Source of the DNA: Desmodus rotundus
Lineage: Eukaryota; Chordata; Mammalia; Chiroptera; Phyllostomidae
Direction of reading: 5' to 3'
Assembly: GCF_022682495.2 (NCBI RefSeq)
Contig: NC_071391.1
Coordinates: 42,375,998 to 42,439,997, forward strand
Length of the DNA stretch: 64,000 nucleotides
The notes under the pieces are model-generated. The model made no database searches, was not told where the DNA came from, and worked only from the letters and a program-made list of their open reading frames with translations. The translations under genes were made by a program, and so were the position numbers. Positions 36,201 to 47,366 of this stretch are shown one piece after another; positions within the stretch are counted from its first letter, which is position 1; each line of letters begins with the position of its first letter.

Positions 36201-39200
36201 ATCATATTTAATTAGGCCATATTATTTTTAAATACACTTTTGGATTCAATCAGCTCTCCTTTTAGTTGGGATTTTTACATCTACATTCTCCCACAAAAGG
36301 AGATGTGAGTGCTAACAACATGTTATTTTTTTGTGCTCCTGGTAACCATTTTGACAGGAAATGCAGCTCAGGATTCACCCTAATGATTCAGAATTCTCCT
36401 GAGCACTTGAGCGGCTCCAGAGACTGCTCATGCTTCTCTTTGTTCATCTCTTTTAAATGCAAGAATTGCTGGGGAGTATGTCCTGAAATCAATGACAAGA
36501 CCTCTGAACATGAGAGATGCGGGGATTCCCCTTCCTACCTTGTCCTTGATTTTACTGAGCCCTTTGACTTTATGAGAAGATGCTCCCAGTCTCCCTGCTG
36601 CCCGTTGTGTAGCAATACCCCTGCAGCCGCTCTCCCAACAGTGAGATGTCTTTATTGGTTTCGACATGCTAAGTTGATCTGTTTTTGTCCACCAGAGGAG
36701 AAAATGTTGGTAAGGTTATTAGAGCGAGGGAAAGAGGAGGCACATGTTGAACAAAGGGGATAACTTGGCATATATTGAGAGTGAATTGGTTTCAATCCCT
36801 TCGTACATTTGATTTTTTAAATTCACCTGATTATTGCCCAAACAATACAGTTCTTAGGGCTAAATCTTCTGTAATATATCTAGCCAAGGTTTTCTCCACA
36901 GTGGATCTGCCTCATCAAACCATGTTGCATTCCCTGTGAATAAGAATCACGGTCCTCACCTGAGGGAGACAAAAGCAGAACGTCCATGGAGTCATTATGG
37001 ATCCTCTGGGAGTAACTTCTTATGCCTCTGCATGAGGTGGGAAGACGGTAAGTGGATATGGATGGTAGGTGATTTTGAGGTCAAATGATCTTGGAATCAG
37101 AACTTTAATAGTTTTCTCTTGGTTGCTGTGGATTTCCCCAGTATCCTCTCCCTAAAAGAAATGTGAATTAGACAATGCATAGTTTTATGATCCTATTCCT
37201 CTATCCTACATCTGGTAACATATGTCATTTTTAGAGAAATCAACTTACAAATTGATGTTAAATCTTCAAAAAAGGCAGAATAACATGAAAAATTGACAGA
37301 AGACCCGATTTCCTTACAAATTTTCCTGACCCTGGGGTGGCCCAGGGGAGCATTTTCTCCTCCACATGTGTGTGAGAGAATAACATGTTTTAAAAAGGAA
37401 ATTAGGAGAGGTCAGGGATGTAGCCTTCTAATAGTATACTCCCAGGGTCAGTGAGCATCCCTACCATCCCACAAGTCACCAGTCACACTCATTTCTGACT
37501 CATTCACCTGTCTCCTGCTACTTAGGCTGAAGTCAAATCAGCTCAAAAACATGTGTTGGACACTTATTGTGTGCCAGGTTTTATCTTACTTGCTGTGAAT
37601 AAAGATGAATCAGATATGGTCACTATCCTTGAATGTCTTACAGCAACAGAGGAGGAACATAACTTCAATGTAATTTGTTAAGAGCTATGATGGAGGTAAC
37701 TACATCATGCAGTAAGTACATTTTCGTGTCTAGGCTGTACCAGGTTTTTGTAAATGTGTGTACGTGTGTGTATCTATGTCTATGTGTGTTAGGGATGGGG
37801 GCTGGGGAATGGATAAGAAGACATAGAAATCAGCAACATCCTGTAGCTGCCCTTTTATTAAGGTAACCACTGATATAAACATACATCACTTGGACCTTGT
37901 GACAAGTGTTCAGTTTTTATCCTATCTTTTCATCAAAACCAAGAACATTATTTTCTTACCATTTAATTTTCCCTGAGGTCTAGACACACCATTAATACCT
38001 CTGGGAAGGATGTGAACTGTGGCAGAAAAAGTAAGTCTAAAGGACCTGAGCTGAACCATAACCTGGAGACTTTAACAACTAACCAGGCAATACCTTCCAT
38101 TACAGGATGGTAATTCCAAAAGTACCTATCTTAAAATAGCCTGCATTCTGAAAACTTATTTTTATATCAGTTTTATAAACTATTTAACAATAGTTTGTAT
38201 TTCCCATTAGAAGTAATTCTATATTAATTTAAGTAATGGTTAGATCATATGGACTCAGTTGGTCCAGTACATTCATTCATGACCCAGTATTTGCTGTGAA
38301 TCTATGATGTTCCAGAAACACAATGGCACTGGAGATAAAACATGATTATAGTCTGGTCCATCCTATCTGAGAGTCTTTGGCTCAGAAGATGGGTCTTCTG
38401 TCTCTATCCCCATCACCAAGGAAGTACTTGGCCAATCACATTTACTCAGCAAATAAGGTGATTGAGTATTCAAAGTGTGAAGAATGTTCAACAGAAACGA
38501 TGCTAACTCTTTGTAGTAGGCATACCTTTAAATAGAGGGAATATTAGATGGCTGAGCAAAACCCAGTAGAATATAAAAATACAGCGTGTCCTAGTTATGT
38601 GGGGAAAAATGCCTAGAAAGTTGGCCTGTGTCAAATAAAAGTGTTATGAATGATAATCAAGCAGAGATGTGATTGTTCATAGTAACATTTTATTTATTCA
38701 TTTATTATTTCAATGATGAATTGAAAACTGTCATCATTTTGGCTCATGGACCCATCCAAACACCTAAAACTCCACTTTCAGATTACATAGAGTGTAACTG
38801 TGTCTTTTTGAGAAAACTGGCAATGGCTTCAGCCCAGGAGTTCTTCACTTCGAATTCAGGGGATTCTTTGATTTAGATGTAAATGCTACTTCTTTATTGT
38901 ACTTTAACCAAATCCAAAATGCTTTTCTTGTTGGAATGTAGGTAAACAACCCAAACCAACATTACCAATATCCATGACTTCATCACCAGTAGAAATCAGA
39001 CATTATTACATTGTATTGCAGTTGTGAAGATATCTCAAAATATCATTTAAGCTCATCATTTTGAAATTAAGGTGGTTATTAACTTGCCACAACATTTTAA
39101 AATTTACTGTTTTAAAGAAGAATGTGTATTATTTTATCTCATATTTGTTTCCTAAAACTATTAAAACTATATTTTGATCGCTTTTCCTGATACTCCTATA

Positions 39201-39411
39201 CATTTCATTTTTTTTGTGTGTGCACAGGTGTGTATGTATGAATTTGATGTTTTGAAAACATTATTTTGAAGTGCCTTTATCAGACAGACGAAGGGTTGAT
39301 AGACCGAGCCTTGAATACAACCTTAAAATTTAAACTTTAGAATTTTCTTCTGTCTTTTGGAGTGGCTCTATGATGTTTTGTCATAGCTCCTAAATTCCTG
39401 CATGTGTTTCT
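36201..39411. other. Intergenic upstream of OR2D2, unit B, left of second L1
   Basis: Colinear with unit A 7671-10885. Contains the counterpart 165-codon frame at 36266-36763 and a TG-rich tract near 37750-37790. No gene can be named. Confidence 0.5.
36266..36763 (+). other. 165-codon open frame, unit B counterpart
   Basis: Same length and ends as 7730-8227, with about ten amino-acid changes (for example WI to CF and CC to WG) and few silent ones. No recognised domain. Probably a chance frame. Confidence 0.2.
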
Positions 39412-39425
39412 AGGCAGGCGTTTTC
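39412..39425. repeat. Target-site duplication of second L1
   Basis: aggcaggcgttttc here and aagcaggcattttc at 42092-42105, with two mismatches in 14. In unit A the single site is near 10893 (ctagtccggtgcttta). Confidence 0.75.
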
Positions 39426-42091
39426 TTTTTCCTTTTTTTTTTAAATTGTTATTTTCATTCAATTACAGTTGTATGCCTTTTCTCCCCATCCCTCCACCCC
39501 ACCCTAGCAGAACCCACCTCCCTCCCCCACCTCCAACCTCCCTCTTCATTTTGTCCATTTGTCCTTATAATAGTTTGTTATCCCCTCTCCTCACTGTCCC
39601 CTCCCCACTGGCTATTGTTACATTGTTCTTAACTTCAATGTCTCTGGTTATATTTTGTTTGCTTTTTTCTTGTGTTAATTATGTTCCAGTTAAAGGTGAG
39701 ATCATATGGTATTTGTCCCTCACCGCCTGGCTTATTTCACTTAGCATAATGATCTCCAGTTCCATCCATGCTGTTGCAAAGGGTATAAGCTCCTTTCTCT
39801 CTGCTGAGTAGAATTCCATTGTGTAAATATACCATAGTTTTTGGATCCACTCTTTTGCTGATGGGCACTTACGCTGCTTCCAGTCCTTGGCTATTGTAGA
39901 TTATGCTGCTATGAACACGGGGTGCATAGGTTCTTTTGGATTGATGTTTCAGGGTTCTTTGGGTATAATCCTAGCAGCAGAATTGCTGGGTCAAAGGGCA
40001 GTTCCATTTTTAGTTTTCTGAGAAAATTTCATACTGTTTTCCACAGTGGCTGCACCAGTCTGCATTCCCACCAACAGTGCACGAGGGTTCCCTTTTCTCC
40101 GCATCCCCTCCAACATTTGTTTGTGGATTTGTTTATGTTGGCCACTCTGACTGGTGTGAGATGGTACCTTATTGTGGTTTTAATTTGCATCTCTCTGATG
40201 GCTAGTGATGCTGAGCATCTTTTCATATGTCTCTGGGCCCTCTGTATGTCTTCCTTGGAGAAGTGTCTGTTCAAGTCCTTTGCCCATTTTTTAATTGGGT
40301 TGTTTGTCTTCCTGGAGTGCAGTCGTGTGAGTTCTTTATATAGTTTGGAGATCAGGCCCTTGTCTGAGGTATCATTGGCAAATATGTTTTCCCATACTGT
40401 TGGTTCTATTTTTATTTTAATGCTGTTTTCTTTAGCCATGCAGAAGCTTTTTATTTTGATGAGGTTCCACTTGTTTATTCTTTCCTTTATGTCCCTTGCT
40501 TTAGGGGATGTGTCTGTGAGGATGTTGCTGCGTGGAATGTCTGAGATTTTCCTGCCAATGTTTTCCTCGAGGACTTTTATGGTGTTACGACTTATATTTA
40601 AGTCTTTTATGCACCTTGAATTTATCACTCTGTATGGCATAAGTTGGTGATCGAGTTTCATGTTTTTGCACGTAGCTGTCCAGATCTCCCAACACCATCT
40701 GTTGAAGAGGCTGTTTTTGCTCCATTTTATGCTCCTGCCTCCTTTGTCAAATATTAATTGACCGTAAAGACTTGAGTTTATTTCTGGGCTCTCTGTTCTG
40801 TTCCCTTGGTCTATGTGCTTTTTTTTATGCCAGTACCAGGCTTTTTGATTACAGTGGCCTTGTAATAGTTTGATATCAGGTATTGTGATCCCTCCTGCTT
40901 TTTCTTCTTTCTCAAAATTGCTGCAGCTGTTCGGGGTCATTTATGGTTCCATATGGATATCTGAAATGTTTGTTCTGTATCTGTGAAATATGTCATGGGT
41001 ACTCTAATAGGGATTGCATTGAATCTATAAATCTCTTTGGGTAGTATGGCCATTTTGATGATGTTAATTCTCCCAATCCATGAGCATGGTACATGCTTCC
41101 ATTTGTTTGTGTCTTCCTTAATTTCTTTCTTCGCTGCTGTGTAGTTTTCTGAGTACAGGCCTTTTACCTCCTCGGCTAGGTTTATTCCTAGGTACTTTAT
41201 TTTTCTTGTTGCTCTATCAAATGGGATCTTTTTCCTGATTTCTGTTTCTGCAGTTTCATTGTTGGTATACAGGAATGCCTTTGATTTCTGAGTATTGACT
41301 TTGTATCCAGCTGTTTTGCCAAATTCATTTATTAGGTCGAGTAGTTTTTTGGTGGAGTCTATAGGATTTTCCATGTACACTATCATGTCATCTGCAAACA
41401 GTGACAGTTTCATTTCCTCCTTTCCAATTTGGATGCCTTTTATTTCTTTTTGTTGTCTTATTGCTGTGGCTAGGACTTCCAATACTATGTTGAACAGGAG
41501 TGGTGAGAGAGGGCATCCTTGTCTTGTTCCTGATCTTAGTGGGAAAGCTCTAAGCTTTTGTCCATTGAGTATGATGTTGGCTGCAGGTCTCTCATATGTG
41601 GCCTTTATTATGTTGAGGAATGCTCCCTCTATTCCCACTTTGCTGAGTGTTTTTATTAGAAATGGGTGCAGTATCTTATCAAATGCTATTTCTGCATCTA
41701 TTGATATGATCGTGTGATTTTGTCTTTGCTATCGTTTATGTGATGTATTATATTTATTGATTTGCAAATACTGTACCATCCTTGCATTCCTGGGATGATC
41801 GCACTTGGTCATGGTGGATGATCTTTTTAATGTATTGCTGGATGCGGTTTGCCAATATTTTGTTGAGAATTTTTGCGTCTATGTTCATCAGCGATATTGG
41901 CCTTAAGGTCTCTTTCTTCATTGTGTCTTTATCTGGATTTGGGATTAGGATGATGCTGGCTTCATAAAAAGAGTTTGGGAATCTTCCAGCATTTTGGATT
42001 TTTTCCAATAGGCTGTGAGGGACAGGGGTTATCTCTTCCTTAAATGCTTTGTAGAATTCTCCTGTGAAACCATCTGGTGCACGGCTTTTGT
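39426..42091 (-). mobile_element. Second young 5'-truncated L1, unit B
   Basis: About 2.7 kb, truncated within the reverse-transcriptase domain. ORF2 remnants are at 42088-41754, 41638-40937 (FADD at 41387-41398) and 40940-40029. It ends with a C/T-rich 3' UTR and a T-run at 39433-39442. Not in unit A. It shares with the L1 at 27937-31938 the TGA after the WNHK residues (40937-40939) and the two 1-bp losses (near 41799 and 41721). It also has further private frameshifts near 40890-40900. Confidence 0.93.
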
Positions 42092-42105
42092 AAGCAGGCA
42101 TTTTC

Positions 42106-43040
42106 AACAATTCTATTACACTATGTGAATAACTAATTATTATTTACTTTAGTTAATTAATGTTAATTTATTAAGCAAAGCTGTATGGTATGCTTAATAA
42201 AGTACACAAAAATGAAAAAATATAGGAAAATTTTCAAAGTAGTTTCTAATTTCTGGAAGGAACAGACACAGAACACAGGCAAGGAGACCTGCTGGGCTGG
42301 AGGTGGCAGATCAGTGCTGTTTCGTCTGAACACAGAAAACTAGCCATGCTGGTGGGTTAAAATAGAAATTGTGTCGTGATGGGTGTCCATTATTTGGGAA
42401 GTTCACTGACAGTTGAGATTGATAGATGGGAGCCCCAGTGAAGGGGAGAATAGGATTTCCAAAGAGATTATGGCATATTATCCAGAGATACCTCTGGGTT
42501 ACCAGCTCCTTCTAAACAGGTCATTTTCTCTAAGACAAAAGTGAGTTCCATTTGATTTCTCATCCCTTTGTGACTACCCTTTCAAGAAACTGACAGCAGA
42601 AACGGTTGGATGTCCAAAGAATGAGAAATATCTGCACCAACATGAGAAGGGGGAGGTGTTGTGAGACCAGCATAAGACTCAAGGTTTCAGTTAATAATAA
42701 GGTGAAATTAAATAGCATGACCTTATATGTGAACTCAATCTGTCTTTTTGTTATTAGATATGAAATATTCAAATAAAGAAGATAACATTTTGATCTACTT
42801 TATACTTGCCAGAGGACATTAAAAAGGAATGTACCATTTTATAAAGATTTCTTTCACAAAACGGAAAATGTTCCAACTAAAGCAGCATGATCATCTTCTA
42901 AAACCCTACAAAGAGGATTCTTGATTGGTAGTGATTGGAGGCAATTCTTCAGCCCTCCAACTCTGAATTATTTAATTTCATAGGTCATACACACCTATGA
43001 TTAGCATGCAGTGACTTTTTACTGAAAAAGGAGACAAACC
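42106..43040. other. Proximal upstream region of OR2D2, unit B
   Basis: Colinear with unit A 10900-11845. AT-rich. May include the transcription start and a non-coding exon of OR2D2; I cannot identify them. Confidence 0.5.
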
Positions 43041-43988
43041 ATGAGACACACAAATCAGACACAGGTGACAGAATTCTTCCTTTTGGGACTCTCTGACAAC
43101 CCACACTCCCAGCAGCTACTATTCATGTTATTCCTGGGTGTTTACCTTGTCACTGTGGTTGGAAATCTGCTTCTCATGTCCCTTGTACAGGCTGACTCCC
43201 AGCTTCACACACCTATGTATTTCTTTCTCTGCAATTTATCTCTGGCTGACCTCTGTTTCTCCACCAACATCGTTCCTCAGGCCCTTGTCCACCTGCTATC
43301 CAGAAAGAAAGTCATTTCATTCACACGTTGTGCAGCTCAGCTTCTCCTCTTCCTCATTTTTGGGTGTACACAGTGTGCTCTTTTGGCAGTGATGTCTTAT
43401 GATCGGTATGCAGCCATCTGTAACCCTTTGCATTACCCCAGCATCATGACTTGGAGGGTGTGTGCCCAGCTGGCTGTGGGATCCTGGACCAGTGGCATTC
43501 TGGTATCTGTGGTGGACACCAGCTTCACACTAAGGCTTCCCTACACAGGCAGCAATAGTATTGCGCATTTCTTTTGTGAGGCACCTGCCCTGTTGAGCCT
43601 GGCATCCACAGATACTTGGGCTTCAGAGATGGCCATTTTCCTCATGGGGGTTGTGCTTCTCCTCTTACCTGTTTCCCTCATCCTGGTATCTTATGGCCAC
43701 ATCATAGTGACTGTGGTCAGGATGAAGTCAGCTGCGGGACGGCTCAAGGCATTCTCTACTTGTGGCTCCCACCTCATGGTGGTCATTCTTTTTTATGGGT
43801 CAGCAATTGTCACCTACATGACACCAAAGTCCTCCAAAGAACAGAAAAAACTGGTGTCTGTGTTCTATGCAATGGTGACCCCCGTGCTTAATCCCCTCAT
43901 CTACAGCCTGAGGAACAAGGATGTGAAGGGAGCTCTGAGGAAGGTGGCTACAAGGAATTTACCATGCAGGCTTGGAAATTGCCACTGA
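43041..43988 (+). CDS. OR2D2: Olfactory receptor OR2D2-like, unit B copy
   Basis: Intact 315-residue single-exon receptor. At most positions where the two copies differ, this one is closer to the family: FGCTQC at 108-112, FYGSA at 252-256 in TM6, and KDVKGAL near the C-tail. Landmarks: NQT 5-7, GN 41-42, Cys97, MSYDRY 118-123, Cys179, KAFSTC 236-241, PVLNPLIY 281-288, where Val replaces the usual Met of PMLNP. Both copies end CRLGNCH, beyond the human stop. The frame is complete and the gene probably functional. Confidence 0.96.
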   Translation: MRHTNQTQVTEFFLLGLSDNPHSQQLLFMLFLGVYLVTVVGNLLLMSLVQADSQLHTPMYFFLCNLSLADLCFSTNIVPQALVHLLSRKKVISFTRCAAQLLLFLIFGCTQCALLAVMSYDRYAAICNPLHYPSIMTWRVCAQLAVGSWTSGILVSVVDTSFTLRLPYTGSNSIAHFFCEAPALLSLASTDTWASEMAIFLMGVVLLLLPVSLILVSYGHIIVTVVRMKSAAGRLKAFSTCGSHLMVVILFYGSAIVTYMTPKSSKEQKKLVSVFYAMVTPVLNPLIYSLRNKDVKGALRKVATRNLPCRLGNCH

Positions 43989-44430
43989 CAGTGAGTCCTG
44001 CCAGGCTCTCTACTTCTCCGGCTTGCTGAGTAGTTTCCTCAGCAAGACTAGAACGTGGCATGATTCTCATCCTTCTTTCTTTTCCATGGACCCAACCTCA
44101 ACCCTTTGTCCAGCCTTTCCTCTGTCAGAGGACAATAATTCATGGAGCAATAGGAAGGAAGGCCTTCCTTCTGGTTGGTCTTTCAGCATCTAAGAGTTAG
44201 GAAATGCCCTGAGAAGCATTCACATTTTACAAGCCCTGGAACATGTCACATCTACCTCAGTAAATCATTCTATGTATTAACATCTATCTGTCCCAGAACC
44301 TACACCAATTTCTTCCCTTTATCTTTTAAAATTTCTTGGCATCATCATATAGTAAATGAACAAACATCACTTAATTATTTACTATGAGCTAGGTGCCACA
44401 TGTAGACGGTTGTGCACACGTACCACCATA
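43989..44430. other. 3' flank of OR2D2, unit B
   Basis: Non-coding and colinear with 12794-13238. Confidence 0.5.
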
Positions 44431-44559
44431 CAGGGGCAGGCAAAAATAGGTTTACATTTATGAGTACAAGAAACAGAGTATAATCTTGAATTATTATTTA
44501 TTCATTAATTATTGTATTATTTACCTGTATTATTTGTAAACCTATTTTGCCCACCCTTG
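44431..44559. mobile_element. Mariner-like MITE, unit B
   Basis: Same element as 13239-13366. The left end is caggggcaggcaaaaatagg and the right end is the complement of caagggtgggcaaaatagg. It was inserted before the duplication. Confidence 0.65.
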
Positions 44560-46418
44560 TGTATGTTTGAGGTGGGTGGTGAAGAGTGTGGGTACAATGA
44601 AGTAGAGTTTATGAACTATTGCTGTACTTCTCACACTCTTATTAGAGTCATGAGTACTATATAGATTAGGACACACCTTTATAAATGTAAGAACAGGGTT
44701 TTGGAAAAACAGCAAGAAATAGTGATATCCCAGAGCAGCAAGAGTAAGAAGCTATTACAAATCTTAGGCCCAAAGGACAAAGAGGAGGCAAGCGGAACTT
44801 GCAGTGGGTAGTTCTGTATAGAAGGTCACCAGGCAGAAGCTGTGGACTTAATATATGGAGGTGAGGAAGCCATGGGAATAAATGTTTCAAAGTCATTCTC
44901 GACCTGCCTTCTCATTTTCTGTTACTGTAGTAAAAAAACACAAAATCCAGGCTAATTTCCCCATGTGAAGATCCTTAATTTAATCACATCGACAAAATCC
45001 TTTTTACCATGTAAGGGAACATATGTACAGGGGACTAGGACGTGGACATCTCTGTGGACCCATTATTCTGCCTACCATCCTGTGGTTAAGTAAAATGAAT
45101 GGGAGGCAGTGATAAGTGCTTGGCTAAAATGAGAGATGACGAATTTATAAATGGTGCCAACTGCTCAATTGTGTGATTGCCATCATGCAAATAAAACCCT
45201 GTGATTTGCCTTTTCATTTGCAAATTCCAATGGTGCTGTTCAGAATGTGCTGCCCTCTCTGAGCCCTGATGCCTGTGATCTGAAGGATACCTTGTGTGGG
45301 AGACCGAGCTGGTCCTGGTACCTCCATGGCTGACGGAGTTAGAGTTGTTTATAGGGTTTGTGGAGAGGACATACCTGTGCAGTAAATGCTATTTTACTTT
45401 GTTAATTCTCACTACATTCTTGTGAATAGTTTACACACAGCTGTGGTGTCATGTTGCAAGCCTGTTGTTTGCCCTGAGTTCAGAGTTGGGCAATGTTCAC
45501 TGGATGAAATCATAGAGTGTGGCTGCTGCATTGGTTGAGTGATATCCAAGCTTAAAATGAACAGTTGACTTCATCCAATCACAATAAATTTTCCAAAAAA
45601 ATTTAGTAACCAAAGAAACTCTGGGTTATTTGCAGCAGTTTCCTTTAAGTTGTCCACTTATACCTGACTGCAACCTTCTCTCACACTTCCTGTCAAACAA
45701 CTCTCATATCCAGGGTTGATAATTTGAGATGGAGGCAACTGTCAGTAGTGTGGAATTGTCTTTCTCTAGACAAGGCACAGAACATGTGGTCACAGAGGAA
45801 GAACTCCTCAATTGCCAGTGGTGTTTTTAATTATCTTTTACTTTCCCTCTCTCACTATAATTTCCATGAGGCAAGAAATTGGTCTGTTTTATTCACCAAT
45901 GTGTCTTCTGGGCCTAAACAGGGTCTAATACATGCTGAGTACCGAATGAAAATTTGTTGCAAAAAAAAGAAAGAATGAAAGAAAAGTCAGTTATTTATTT
46001 TCATTACTTAGCCTTGTAAACAAAAAGATCTGTAAAAGTTGCTTGCAGAGTTTTTGGAAAAATAGAAGGAAGGACAGCAGAAAATTGTTAAATGATATGA
46101 AAGAAGTCCCAGAAAAAGTTAAAACAGAAAACAGCAAATTGAAGTTGTCAGCCTTTGCATGGGCACCTAATTTGTGTGAACTAGTGGCATCTTCAGAGAC
46201 ATTGGTACCACAGTCCCATAGGACGCTGGGCCTACTGCATGCAGTTCTTTCTTTCATCGCTCATGTTGTTTTCAGAAGTGGATCCCAGGGGAAAGTCCGG
46301 AATGCCAGTGAGTGTACTGTGGCTCCTGGAAAGAGTGGACTCCAAAAACCCAATGGGGGAATTCGTTTTTCTCTCCTTTGTCCTTGCATTCTACCCTTTC
46401 AGTTTCCATCTAAGTCAG
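44560..46418. other. Intergenic, unit B, including the empty HAL1 site
   Basis: Colinear with 13367-14206 plus 16056-17050. The uninterrupted sequence cactacattcttgtgaatag near 45408 is the pre-insertion site of the HAL1-like element in unit A. No gene is seen. Confidence 0.6.
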
Positions 46419-47366
46419 TCAGAGTTTCTGTGGGCCCAGGGTCCTGTGGATGGCTCGTTTCAGTGCAGCCTTCACTTCACTGTTCCTTAAACTGTAAATG
46501 ATGGGGTTCAACATGGGAGTCACCACCGTGTAGGAGAGCGACAGCAGCTTCTTGTTCTCAGGAGAGGTGCTGGACCGGGGTCGGAAGTATGTGAGGATGG
46601 CAGTGCTGTAGAAAAGGGAGACAACCAGGAGGTGGGAGGAACAGGTGGAGAAGGCCTTGCGTTTCCCCTCAGCTGAGGGCATCCTGAAGATAGTGGAGAG
46701 GATACGAACATAGGACCCCAGGATCAGCAAGAAGGGGAAGAGGATGAAGAGAACAGTGGCTGTCAGAGCCTCTAGTTCAAACAGCGAAGTATCAGCACAG
46801 ACCAGGGCAAGGACAGGGGGACTGTCACAGAAGAAGTGGTTCACCCTGTTGGGGCCACAAAAAGGGAAGCTGAAAATCCACGTGGTTTGTACAGTGGCCA
46901 CCGGAAACCCTGAGCACCAGGATGCAGCTGCCAGCTGGGCACAGGCCCTGCGGCCCATGATGACTGGGTAGCGCAAAGGGTCACAGATGGCCACATAGCG
47001 GTCATACGCCATTGTAGCCAGGAGGCAGCATTCAGCAGCCCCAAAGAAGAAGAAGAAATACATCTGAGTGGCACAGCCAAGGAAGGAGATGGTTGTGTCT
47101 TGGATGATCAGGGTCCCCAGCATCTTGGGCACAATGACCAAGTTGAAACCTATCTCCAGGAAGGACAAGTTCCTGAGGAAGAAGTACATGGGACTTTGTA
47201 GTGCAGAGTCAGCTGTAGTGACCAGGATGATAAGGATGTTGCCCATTAGGGTCACAATGTAAATGGTCAAAAAAAGGAGAAATAGTAGAGCCTGTAGCCT
47301 AGAAGACAAGGCTGAGAAACTCACAAGAACAAACTCGCTGACAGTTGTCCAGTTTCCCCACATCAT
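46419..47366 (-). CDS. OR10A4: Olfactory receptor OR10A4-like, unit B copy (intact)
   Basis: Complete receptor of 315 residues from the ATG at 47364-47366 (MMWGNWTTVSEF), the start that matches human OR10A4 in position and length. An in-frame ATG 11 codons upstream (47399) is possible but less likely. Hallmarks: NWT glycosylation site 5-7, GN 42-43, SPMYFFL, Cys98, MAYDRY 119-124, the Cys170/180/190 set of the second extracellular loop, KAFSTC 237-242, PMLNPIIYSLRN 284-295. The run of five Phe at 104-108 is a feature of this receptor. It is the only working OR10A4 copy of the two in the window. Confidence 0.96.
   Translation of the reverse strand: MMWGNWTTVSEFVLVSFSALSSRLQALLFLLFLTIYIVTLMGNILIILVTTADSALQSPMYFFLRNLSFLEIGFNLVIVPKMLGTLIIQDTTISFLGCATQMYFFFFFGAAECCLLATMAYDRYVAICDPLRYPVIMGRRACAQLAAASWCSGFPVATVQTTWIFSFPFCGPNRVNHFFCDSPPVLALVCADTSLFELEALTATVLFILFPFLLILGSYVRILSTIFRMPSAEGKRKAFSTCSSHLLVVSLFYSTAILTYFRPRSSTSPENKKLLSLSYTVVTPMLNPIIYSLRNSEVKAALKRAIHRTLGPQKL

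Noticed and set aside
40029..40650. Plus-strand 242-codon frame 39922-40650 as a gene
   Set aside because: Antisense of L1 ORF2 C-terminal region; the same frame appears antisense in the other L1 (28672-29145).
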